From: Adineta steineri
Lineage: Eukaryota > Rotifera > Eurotatoria > Adinetida > Adinetidae
DNA length: 64,000 nt
Direction of reading: 5' to 3'
Assembly (NCBI GenBank): GCA_905250115.1
Contig: CAJNOI010000004.1
Span: forward strand, 1,452,210-1,516,209
Shown: positions 12,230 through 23,756 of the stretch, one piece after another
How positions within the stretch are numbered: position 1 is the first letter of the stretch
Layout: each line of letters starts with the position of its first letter
Notes under the pieces: model-generated
Seen by the model: the letters and a program-made list of their open reading frames with translations, nothing else
Told to the model about the DNA's origin: nothing
The model's database searches: none
Position numbers and translations under genes: made by a program

Positions 12230-13614
12230 TCACATTTTTGTTTCTTCAATTTCTTGATCTCCATTTTGTGCCACTTCATATCGAGTTCGATCATTATAAA
12301 TATGTGCATGATTTGCACCTTGAGCAATCATTAAAAAAATCTAAAATATAATAAATCAATTTAAAATTAAAATAAAACTTATTTTCTTCATACCAAACTA
12401 ATAATAACGACCACACATGACGCTGTTGTAACAATACTTAAACTGAAATACTCACGATAAGACTAAAATAGAAAGAAGAAAAAAAAAAAAGTTATAATTA
12501 TTCTAATTTTTCTTCTTATTCTTAATCTCATCTTCTAGTTCTTTTTTTACTCTTACTTTATAAGCTAAATTTAATAAAATAAGCTAGTGCAACAAATATA
12601 TAAAAAATGAAGCCAAGCCTTTAAATAATGTTTCAAAAGGGAAGAGAAAGAGACAGAGCAAGGTATATTTAAAAAAAATCACAGAAAAATAGCAATCATC
12701 GAAAAATATTAAAAGGAAAGAGCATATAAAGAATATGATAAGGGTAACGTGTAAATATTTATTTGTGAAAGATGAATGATACTTAACAGGCTCGAGTTCA
12801 ATGTCAACAATAGATATGCCTTTTTCAGGTTGATCTTTCAGTCGTATAGACTGAAGAAATCAGATTATGTTTTAATTAATACTTTTGAAATACTTACTGG
12901 TTGACAAATATCCGCAAGTTTGAAATGTGCTGGTTTCTCATCGGATCGATGCGCATGTTGATTAATTTCATTTAAAACTAATAATATTAAGTAGAAAAAT
13001 AAAAACAAACGATTATACTTTGAAATAACATACTGTTTACAAAACTACCACCAGCTGTACCGTAACGATTGCTACATACGACAAAATATACATAGAAAAG
13101 ACCGTATAATGGAATAAATGTTAAACAAGCAATACTAAGCCATGAAATTGTTAAAAGAAATGTTATAAATAAAACCTTTTATAAGTATAGAAAAAAAATA
13201 TTTCTTAAATAGAAACTTTTTTTTGTTTAAATTCATTGTCTATACTTACAAAACCATTTAAAATTCTGGCACATAAATTTTTTCGATAACCCCAAAAATA
13301 CTTTTTACGCGTTTTTCCACTTAAAATACTTGCTAAAAGAACAGAACATAAACCAAATACAATTGTTATTGCAACGCCACATCCAATCATAAGTCGACTA
13401 AGTTGTAAACTTTAATAATAGAAAAGAAAAACAATTAGGTCATTTTTCTTCTCATTTTTTTTTTAATAAAATTAATATACCATCTATTACATGACCATTT
13501 TTGACTATGTTGAACTCGATGAATAGTATAGATGGTTGACATTGTAAAAAGAACACATCCAATCATTAATATAAGAAAAGAAATAAGAGATGGAAAAGGA
13601 GTTTTATGAAACAT
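12230..13614 (-). CDS. M6: M6/PLP (myelin proteolipid) family tetraspan protein
   Basis: Seven minus-strand exons (13481-13614, 13250-13409, 13034-13175, 12898-12977, 12788-12850, 12394-12462, 12230-12340) give 252 residues. Four membrane segments are visible: residues ~8-30, ~52-74, a long third at ~98-130, and a fourth at ~196-222. TM2 is followed by a basic loop and NLCARILNGF, resembling the CGRC..F lead into TM3 of M6 proteins. A loop with Cys residues precedes TM4, and the tail after TM4 (ANHAHIYNDR) resembles the ANWAYVKD segment of GPM6. M6 proteins are plasma-membrane proteins of neurons and epithelia. The N-terminal Cys cluster of vertebrate PLP is missing. Another four-pass family is possible. 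The ATG follows an acceptor-like TTTTCTAG 21 bases upstream. Confidence 0.6.
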
Positions 13615-16600
13615 GATAAATTAATATCAATTTGTCTAGAAAATCAAAAAAAAACGAAAGAAAAAGAAAATCAAAAAGAATTTGTGAACATATTTATTGA
13701 TTTATTTATTTATTTACTTTATAAGCTAAAACGATAATGAAACACTTCGTTTCCGGTTACATAATAAAATATACTGATGGTGATGGTTCAACGTTACAGG
13801 AACAGAAAAAAAGGAAAGAGTATTATACGATTGATAGACATACATGTGTGCATAATCGGTAACACCGTTATGTATTACGCAAAAGACAAAACAGAAAGAA
13901 TAACTTCTTTCTTACACTCTACAAGAAACATATTTCAGCTGTTACTTTACTAGTTCTTTTTTTTCTGTCTCTCTCTCTAGTGTTTTCTTTTTGTTTTAAT
14001 ATAACAATGAGATGGATCGATTGTACGTCGAAGTCAACTTCAAATAAATTCAACAATATTCTATAGGGAATCAATACTTCATGGGAGAATGATGATGACT
14101 ATGCATGCAAATAACTATATGTTAGTATATGAACACGTTTGGGAGATTGTTGGGATCAGATATATACAGTCTAGTATTACCATCAATTGTGACGTAATAT
14201 TCATTTCTCTTTTGTCTATATATGTATATATATTTCATTCATCAACTAAAACAGGAACTCATATGTGACATTGATTCGTATGGGATCGATGTGTATGTGA
14301 CTTATTTGTATTCATAGACCGGCGACTACACATGAACATGGTCAACCATTAGAAAGACTATCAATACAAATAAAAAGGACGGATATAAAATAGTCTGATT
14401 GATTCAATTATAATAGAAGCACAGCTTTCTTCACTGTCAGATCTCATGTTTTAATATTATCTCTCTTTTATACTCGAGGATAAGGATCAGATGATGAGGT
14501 TCTTAGTGCTTAATACTACTGCTACTTCCATTGTTGATAATGATAATAATGATGATGGTGGTTATAAAATATATATATATATAGACACGAACAAGCAAAC
14601 AAACAAGTAATTTACATAAATTAATAACAGGTTAGCACGATAACTGCGAAGGTCAAAAATAGAAAAGAAGAATAAAAAAAAGAGACTCAAGACGTATAGA
14701 CAAGTGCCGTTAGGATATTTATCGATAATCTTTTATCATTTGCTAGGGAAGACAGACAGACAGACAGATATCGACAAATCATTAGTCGGCATAAGAAAAA
14801 GATTAGAATTCTAATAATGTTCATTGCACCAGTTGTAGAAGATGGAGACATACATTTCTACGTTTACGAATAGAAAAGAAATGTGCACGCGCTTACTGTT
14901 ATTTGAGACAGATAGAATGATTATTCTAATGATAACAGTTTTTTTTTAAAGACACATTGAAAATATAAGAGGGCTCATAACAATTTCTTATCTAACTGAC
15001 TGCCACTGAATGATGATGGGAGAATAACGCCAACGACTATGTCTTACATCTCGAGCAAACATCAAGGATGATACGATTGTCGGACCGAATCAAAGTTTCA
15101 TTTCTTTTTTTTCTCTCTTTCTGCTGCTCTGCTCTACTTTCCTCACGCTCTGAGATTTAACTTATGATGCAATGATCTATAGTACGTATGGCACATACAT
15201 CTGAAAGGTTATCTCAATATATGTGTGTGTGTGAACGCAGTTGCCATCATCACTTACTGAAGTTCGTCTGATGTTGTTGATGGTAGTGTCAACGATCTTT
15301 TAAGTAGTAAAAACGGAAATCTTATTAAATCGGCTATCATATTCAGAATTGTTTTGAATAGTCATATGTAGATCGACTTCGTCATCGTTGTCATCATCTA
15401 TTTGTCATATATTCGCTCTAAAAATGAGCGAGAAGGAAAAAGAAATGGCTTAAGAGAGAAGGCAACAAGAGAGAAAGAGGGGAACAGAAAGTCTCTTGTG
15501 TTGCTGCCATCGTTCTCTTTCGCTTGCTTTTTTTTTGCTGCTGCAGTTCAGCTTAGAAGAATACAATGTGAAAAGAGTACGGCAAGAAACGAGAGAGACA
15601 GAAAGGAAAGAGAATAATTAGACGGATTTTCGATGAGTTACAGAGAAGCAGCAGCATCGGCATTTCTTAGCTATCGTGTCGTTCAACGACCATTTTCTTC
15701 TTCTTTTTTTCTTCCCCTTTCCAATTTTTATCGAAGCAAACAAACTGCTGGAAGTGTACTCAAAAGAAGAAAAAAAGATCGGCAAATACATACAAATTTT
15801 CGAAATAAAGTAGTTAGAGTTCGACAGTAGTAGAAATAAGACATAGAATAATCGAGGTCTTTTATTCCCTCGAGCGGCTTAATTCTATCAATCGCGTCTT
15901 CTTCGTTACTATTTCATCACTAACAATAGACGAGAATCTATTTTATATTTCTCTACAGATAAACCTTACCTTTTTCTTTTTTTGTTTAATTTGTGTGAAA
16001 AAAAATTATTTGCTCTTACACTTACTCTCCGTTTTTTTATGATATAGACATGTGCACTCGAGTTCAACTTCTGTGCAGCAAAAAAAAGTGATACTTCGCT
16101 TGGCTTCTTCTTTTTTACATACTCATTAATGCGGTGAACTTTTTTTTCTCTTCTCATATTCTTTCACTTCTCTTTTGTCCCATCCTAATTCATTCTATCA
16201 ACATAAAAAAGAGGGAGAGAGAGAAGGAGACAGAGGGACGAGAATAAGAATGGTCCTACTGCCAAGAACTACATATATATATATATATATATATACACTC
16301 TTATAGCAGACAAAGAAGAAAAGAATGACCTGATTCTTGTTCTTTGTACGTATGCCCTCAGTCTTTTTTTTATATACCTTCCGGAATGATGGGAAAAGAA
16401 CAGGAGGAAATTCATTATTGTTCTATTCAATTTAACAACATTAATCTTTGTATTATGTTCGACAAAAAAAAAAGTGTAATCTCCTCTTTTTTTCTTTCTT
16501 CACACTACAATGACAAATTTTTATTTCAAATAAAATATCAGACATAAAAAAGCATTTTAAATGGACGGTAATAAGAAATTGTTAGTACAAAAAAAGCGTC

Positions 16601-16616
16601 TAGAAAAACTAAATAT
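13615..16616. other. 3-kb intergenic region, no gene seen
   Basis: Between the M6 5' end and the SUFU 3' end. It has simple repeats: TTTA near 13698-13720, GACA at about 14751-14768, TA runs at 14568-14582 and 16269-16294, and purine-rich tracts at 15400-15620. The open frames at 15402-15617, 15633-15830 and 16344-16547 are low-complexity and show no domain. Probably upstream regulatory DNA of the M6 gene. Confidence 0.55.
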
Positions 16617-18251
16617 TTAATATTCTACACCATCATGATTAAATTCATTCGAGGATATTATTGATATGATCATTTTAGTATTTGTATGAAACGGAATTTC
16701 ATATCGCAATGGAAGTGTTTGTTCATCCTATTGGGAGAAAAATAAATAAAAAGAAAATTTAATTATTTTTATTTCAAATAAAACACAATTATTATACTTT
16801 AATATCACTTATATGTGACATAAGATCTGTACAGAGATCAATATGATCAGGTAAAAGCATAATTTGTGCTTCACGCATGCCCAATATCATGATTTGTTGA
16901 ATTGAATCAACCATAATTCCTTGATTATTAGCAGCAATTGAAATGAAACAAATCGATTGATTATTTAAAGAATCAAATATAAACCATTTGCCACGACGTA
17001 AACGTGTTCTAATTTATAGATAGATATATACTATATATTAATATAGGAAATTATTTTTACCGAAGAATTTTCAGAAATATTTTAGCTGCATCTAAATCAA
17101 ATGTTAAATCAATTGAAGTTACTGGACGAAAATGTGTATCATTCGGTGGAACAGATCTTAATTTAATAGAAGAAAGAAAGATGTATAGGTGTATTCAATT
17201 TTGTGTATGTATAGTACTCGACATTCCAGCTACATCGAGCAAGAACTCGGCCAAGTTGTGAACCTTCTTTTTCAATTTTTTCTCGGATCATTTGTTTTGC
17301 ATTTGGTATAATATCAAAAATTGATTCTCTACGTGACATATCCGTTACTAAAAGAGTACCACCCGTTCTATGGAATATTAAAAGCTTACTATAATCTATA
17401 ATGAATGAATTAATTAATTACTTTCGATTTGTACTGAATAAATCAATTATTTGTGCAACATTGCATTCTTGTGCTGCTTCAAGTTCATTTTCAAAACACC
17501 CGACAAGCTAAATAAAAAGAATTCATAGAAAATAACCTACAACATGAAGTTCATATGCACTTGTAAAAATTCAACTGAACCAAGATTAGTTCGAAATGAC
17601 TTTAATTGTCGATCATTTGTTATTAATAGATCATGTATATGTGTATTGCCATCTGATGAATATAAATTAGGTAATACATGTCCAAATGGAATATGATGAC
17701 CAGCACGAAATTGTGTACCCGTTTTAAAAACATATTTAGCCAAATATTGTAATAATTTGCATGGCCATAAAGGAATTTCTTGAACAGAATTACTATTTTC
17801 CGGAGCTTTTCGCAAACGAAATGTTAATTCAAAACCATAACCTGATGTCGAATCAGGATCATCTTTAGATGCAACTCTAGAAAAAAACAAAAAGCAAATT
17901 TTGTTTTGTATTTGTCAGAGAAAACAAAAATATCTTTAATTAGTTACTTACTTATGTACTCGACCATCACCATGAAGATCACTGAATCCAAATGTTACAT
18001 AATGCCAATGAGTAGGCGATGTATCATTACCTTGATTATGATAGATTGATATATAATCTAAACATTCTGATCCACCAAGCCTAAAAATCATACAAGAAAC
18101 TAAATGATGATTATTATTGACTAGTATAATTATACCAGTATTTAACTAGACTCGTTGCTTGAGTAGGATTTAATTGATCCGGGTAAATTTTCGAACATGC
18201 TTGTACAATATTATTAATTCCTACATATGATCTATCACCAATTTCAGTCAT
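16617..18251 (-). CDS. SUFU: Suppressor of fused homologue (Hedgehog pathway)
   Basis: Eight exons (18136-18251, 17952-18080, 17561-17876, 17422-17507, 17218-17367, 17061-17156, 16798-17008, 16617-16727) give 404 residues. SUFU binds and restrains Gli/Ci transcription factors. Recognised blocks: IYPDQLNPTQAT..VKYWLGG, HWHYVTFGFSDLHGDGRVH, GYGFELTFRLRK, LLQYLAKYVF, FRTNLGSVEFLQ, then LLVTDMSRRESIFDI. The C-terminal half is diverged (FRPVTSIDLTFD...RGKWFIF) but in register, ending LPLRYEIPF where human SUFU has LPKEYSWPE. The charged disordered insert of vertebrate SUFU is absent, explaining 404 versus about 484 residues. Intron 3 uses a GTGCAT donor. The start ATG touches the acceptor AG directly, so any 5' UTR comes from another exon or a spliced leader. 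Confidence 0.93.
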
Positions 18252-18262
18252 CTATAAAAGCA
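18252..18262 (-). promoter_or_regulatory. 3' splice acceptor abutting the SUFU start codon
   Basis: Read on the minus strand, GCTTTTATAG ends immediately before ATG. A donor-bearing 5' exon is not obvious upstream. Either a cis 5' UTR intron or spliced-leader addition would explain it. A CATA microsatellite sits at about 18265-18284. Confidence 0.45.
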
Positions 18263-18284
18263 ATACATACATACATACATACAT

Positions 18285-19106
18285 AAAATTCAGATAAAGT
18301 GCACTTTTATTTTATTCAAATAACCATAAAATGAAAAGTGTTACCAAGAGACGAAAAATAGCAATAAAAGATTGAAAAAAAACTGTAGAATCCTACACGT
18401 ACATATAACGTTTACAAACTATGATAGATTTATAAAAAAGACAAAACTTTCTTTTTTTCTCTCTCTCAAGGATTTTCTACATTTAAAAAAAAGCACACGA
18501 CAATTTCCTATATATGTTTTGGTAAAGATTAACCTACTAAAAAACAACAAAGAAACAAAAAATATAACCGAGTTGATATCCATATCGTTTTTTTTGATTT
18601 CACATACATAAATAAAAAAAAAGCAAAACAAAAAGCTATACAAATGTTGTCCTTCATCTTTACAAAAACAAAAAATTCATAAATATATATATATATGCTT
18701 CTGCTCTTACTACTCATTCTAAAGAAGCAATTTTATGACAGCTTCAAGTCTACTTAATATAAATAAAAAGGTTATACACAATATACTTGTACAACAAAAA
18801 TTACGCCTATCTATGTTTAAAGAAAAAACGAAAGAATTATATACACAAACTTTCCTACGAACATAAATGTCGATGCACTCTTTTCACTGTTCACTCATAT
18901 GATCAAAATCAATTAAGAATACGTATCAATATATATGTGTGTATCTATAAATGATTTGCCTACATGTTCAAAAACAAAAATTATCAGAACAAAAGAACTC
19001 CAATGAATAAGATCGACATAAAAAATAATAACTCTAGCATATATCTAATAGTAAATCTTTGTAAATTTTAAGTAAAAAAAACAAAGAAAAATATATATAT
19101 ATATAT
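18285..19106. other. Intergenic between SUFU and Unkempt
   Basis: Low-complexity A/T-rich DNA with TA runs at about 18683-18695 and 19092-19104. The frames at 18372-18611 (plus) and 18419-18717 (minus) are Phe/Lys-rich chance frames. It probably contains the Unkempt 3' UTR. Confidence 0.55.
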
Positions 19107-22100
19107 TTAATGTTTAGAAGATGATGATACTATGACATTTTTGTTCGAATGCTGTTTAGGAGGTTTTTGATTAGGTGATGATGATGTGATTGTTAAAGGT
19201 GAACCAACTGTTGATGTGCCAGGTATTGCTGATACAGTTTGTTGAGTATTGTTTGATTTAGTTTGTTCAACCTGAGTATAGAGAAAAAGATGAATAATTA
19301 TATATTTAAAGAGATAAAGATTTACAGTCGTAAGTTTTGATAATTCTTGTTGAAGTCGTGTTTGTAATGATCGAACTTCATCAACTGTTAATTGCATTAA
19401 ATCATTATCGTTTGGTAATAAACGCATATTATGTATAAGTAATTGACGCATTTGTTCAATTTGATGAAATGCATCATCACGTTGTTGTATAACATGATTT
19501 TTTTCTTGTTCAAGTTGAAGAGCTAATCGACGATTATCTTCAGCTTCTCGACGCCAATGTTCGGATGACTATTTTATTTCAAAAGATAAAAAATGAATTT
19601 ATATTTTTTTGAGAAAATTATTTCATTTTTTTTTGTGCAAACCTCTCTTTCTGTTCTTGCTAATGTTTCCATTTGTAATACACGATTTCGTATGAAATCC
19701 ATTTCATTTGATGATGTTGAAGGTGATAAAGAATTATTGCTTGTAGTATTATGACCTTGAAACATTAATTGAGGTGATGTTGATTGTAATTGATGGAAAG
19801 AAGTTGGTAAATCTTGACTAAAACCAGCCATTTTATATAATTCACCAGGACGTTGTCTACTACCGCTTGATGTTGATGGTTCAGGAAAGGGAGTATCAAT
19901 TGGCTAAACAAAAATTAAATTGTAAGAATATTATACTTATGACTTAAAAATTTGATTTTTTTTCTTTATCAATCTTATTCAATTCATTCTATTTCTATTT
20001 GTCCTTTTTATTATACATAGTTTCCTTTTTTTCCTTTAATCTATATGTATATAACTTCTTCTATTGATTTACACCCATGTCTGGTTCGTTAGTTCGTTAG
20101 AGGATGAGAGAGGAGGTATTACTTTTACTTCCTCTTCCTTGTTCTTAGTTTCCTAATCAAGAAGAATAACATTCACAAGTTTTGGTCTCCACCCTGCATA
20201 AATATTTCTTATTTTTTCTGATTAAAACGACACCATGTCATTATGCTTTGTGTAAAATCTTCTTTATAAGTAACTACGAACTTCCATATAATTAAATATC
20301 ATTGCAAAAAAACTCATTATCAGTATTTTCGATAATAGAGAATATAAAGATTTACTTATATTATTCTAGTGAGTATTCTTTCTCAATATAATTTCAAATA
20401 TTTCAATAAGGTTTCTATATCTCGATTAATAAGTATTTTTCTAATAGTAACACATACCGATTCTAAAGTTTCATCAAATAGTTGAGCAGGTGCATCAAAT
20501 GGCGATTTAGCTGATGATGAATGTGAAAAATGATCATTTGTAAATGAATGTGGAATATTAACTGGTCTTGTCATTGGATTTGAAGATGATGATGATGATA
20601 GTGTTGTTAAATGTGTAGGTGATGTATTATTTGTTGCTGGTGTTGTCGAACGTTCAAAACTATCAATATCATTATCAATTAATAAAAGTTCATCATTTTG
20701 CTCATTTGTAGCGGCTTTATCAAATTCATCTTCATTAACATTATCTAATCCAATAGCTGTTAATGATGAACCAATTAAATTTTTAACATCAATTGGTAAT
20801 GATTGATACTCATAACTATCATTAAGATTTGTTAAATAATCTGATTTTGTTGATGTTGTTGTTTGTGTTACTTGTTGTTCAGGTGATATTGAGTGCATAT
20901 GTGCATTTATTGATGATAAAAGATTAGATGCAGCAAGTGTTGATAAAAATGATGAGGGTGGAGGATAGGAGTGACTAGCAGCTAATGCAGCAGCTGATAA
21001 AAGAAATTGCTCATTAAGAAATGATGATGATGTTGTTGATTGTGATGGAGGTTGATGATAATTATGAAAGAGATGTCGTTGTGAAGATGATGGAGATACT
21101 TGAGAAAGCATATCTTGAATAGTAAATGAACCACTACCACTATTATGCGTTAATAATGACTAAATATAGAAGTTATATTCATAAAGGAAAAACAAGTTTA
21201 GTTATATTATTTTAAGTACATGTCTATCAGCTAAATGTTGTTCAAGTGTTTTCATACCAGCACCTGGAAATGATCCAACTTCAAACATACTTGATTGAGA
21301 AGATTTTTTCGGAATGTTTCTTGATGATGGTAATGCCTTGAAAAAAAGAATGAATAGATAAGTAAATGATCATTCTAGATCAAAATAAACTTACATTGAT
21401 AACATCAACTTCTTTATCTTCAGGTATTGGTATAAATGATGATAAAGGTAATTCACTTGTATAATGAAGATCAAAATCTCGATATGATTTTAATTCTTCT
21501 GAAAAACATATACAAAACAAAATTTAACGATAGATTAAGAGGAAAGAACTAGATCGATTAGTTATTCATAATCCATTCGATAGGAATTATAGCTTATCTA
21601 ATCGATTAATAGATTTTGAGAAGTTTCAATTATCTTCTGTCGACAGTCATCAATAATTTCATTCGTCACAAATTATTACTACTAGTAGAAGTCAAAAAGC
21701 ATTTGCATTATTAAACTATAACACTCAACTCATTTAATTATTTGCAATTTATTCGTATACAATAAACAGTCTATTTTAATTTCATTAACATGAATGCTTC
21801 CGTTTCCATGTATAGTATCATTCTCATTAACTATCAAGTTTAATAAATAATCTTTCGTGACAAAATATATATCAAATCTATTTTATACATACGTTCGATA
21901 TGAGCAAACGCACAAAATGGTCCACGTGGACAATAACCAGTTACTGAAACATCGTTACATTTAGTTGATTTATAAATCTTTAAAAATCATAACTAGAAAT
22001 TAAAATTTCATAAGAAAATTAAATCATACCTCGGGATGAAATTGTTGTTCAGTACGTGTATGACAATATTTACAATTATCACCAGCTTCACATACAGTTG

Positions 22101-23106
22101 GATCAATCCATTCATCACTTTGTTTTACATGTGGACATGGTGTTGACCTTTAGAGTATGAGTTAAAAAAAGGAGAGAACAAATCAATTAAATCTATCGAA
22201 TTATTTCTTGTAATTACTTGTATTTATATATAGATGGATTACGTCGACGATCACGAGGATTATGATTTTGTGGACAAGCATAACCTTGTCGACATAAACG
22301 TGGTGGGCGTTTACAAAGTTCTGTTTTATAATTTGAAAGAACATAATATGAATCTAAATAACTTATTATAATTTCGAAATATTTTCTTATAAATTTCTTA
22401 CCATTCCATTTTGGATCATCATTCAAAGCACGTTCATTTTCTAAACTTATACATAAACGTGCAAGTCTTTCTAATGCTAAATCACTATTTTGTATTTCTC
22501 GACTATCAAGTACTGGTTGTCGTAGATCATTTGCACCATGAGCATATGAACAATGTGGACCATTTTTAAGACAATTTCCTTTCATATCAGATTCATGTGT
22601 ACATAAACCTGTTTTAAAATATCGTAAATGATAACGTTTTTCTGTATCATTTGCATTTCGATGTAGAAGTTGACAACTATAATGAAGGAGATTATGATTC
22701 AATAAAGATTCTCTATTAAACTTACTCATCACCATTAGGACAAAGACCACTTTGTTCATCATAATCATTACAATAAAAATCTGGATCATATGAAAATGTT
22801 CCATCTTTTCGACGAAATGGTCGACGACGACGTTGATTTTGAAAATGCCAATAGAAACATGAAAATGGACGATGTCTAAAGATTGATAAATTTTCATTTA
22901 GCTTTATTTTTATTTCCTGTAAATTCTTCTCACTGTGTGCATTTATGTTGAAGAAATAATTGACATTGTTCAACACGAAAATCACGTAAATAACTACAAG
23001 CAAAATAAGAATTTTTCTATTAAGAAAAAATTATCTTTTAATCAATAATATACTTTAAATGTGAAGTTTTTTCTATTAAAGCAAGTTGCTGTAGATCATT
23101 AGCCAT
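19107..23106 (-). CDS. unk: Unkempt, CCCH zinc-finger RNA-binding protein
   Basis: Thirteen exons (23054-23106, 22934-22993, 22726-22875, 22402-22676, 22218-22353, 22030-22147, 21893-21977, 21395-21498, 21220-21336, 20458-21159, 19643-19903, 19326-19568, 19107-19271) give 822 residues (human about 810). Unkempt binds UAG-containing mRNAs and represses translation. Six CCCH fingers are present: CTQHRPFSCFYWH, YCNDYDEQSGLC..H, CTHESDMKGNC..CSYAH, CKRPPRLCRQGYACPQNH, CPHVKQSDEW..CKYCH, and CNDVSVTGYCPRGPFCAFAH. Then comes a Ser/Thr/Gln-rich region (exon 10) and a coiled coil (exons 11-12). The C-terminus ends in a disordered Thr/Ser tail; the RING-type finger found at the end of vertebrate Unkempt is not seen. 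Two introns use GTGAGA and GTTTGC donors. Confidence 0.95.
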
Positions 23107-23756
23107 GATACGTTTTATATTTTACATAAATACAGAAAGCAAAAGAACGTTTTTGATCACTAATGAAGGCTTCTCACATGATTTTATTCTTTTTTTATTT
23201 TTTATTTTATCGGATCGAATGAAGACAAACCTTTTTTTTCCTTTTCTATCTTATTTTTTTGTTTTTATTTTTTATTTATTTGTTGACAGTCAGGTGATAG
23301 GACTATTTATCCAATAGAATTCATTGAAGCAATCACAAATATATTGCAATAGACAATAGAGGACGCTGAATTTCTACAATTGATCAAAATATCAAGATAA
23401 AAGATTTTTATTAATTGTATTTAATAGAATTTTACATATAAACAAAATGGATTTTACATGTCCTGCATATATTTGATATTAATTGAAGTTAGTCATTTGA
23501 TAAGATATTTTTCGAATGATAAAAAAATATCTTATCTATAGATGCCTAAAAAATATTTTTATTTTTAGTCTGTCTAATCTTATATATATGTCTATTTACT
23601 GAATAAATATTAGTATAAAAATATGCTAATATTTTATACGATGTTTTATTTTTAAATCCATAGTCTACAATTACTTGATTTATAATAACATGTTTTATTT
23701 GTAATAAATATAATGTATACACACACGAGAAAAAAAAGAAAATATTTTACAAAATA
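23107..23756. other. Intergenic, no gene seen
   Basis: Region upstream of Unkempt and downstream of the Armadillo-repeat gene on the same strand. It is A+T-rich, with only a Phe-rich chance frame at 23105-23317. Confidence 0.6.
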
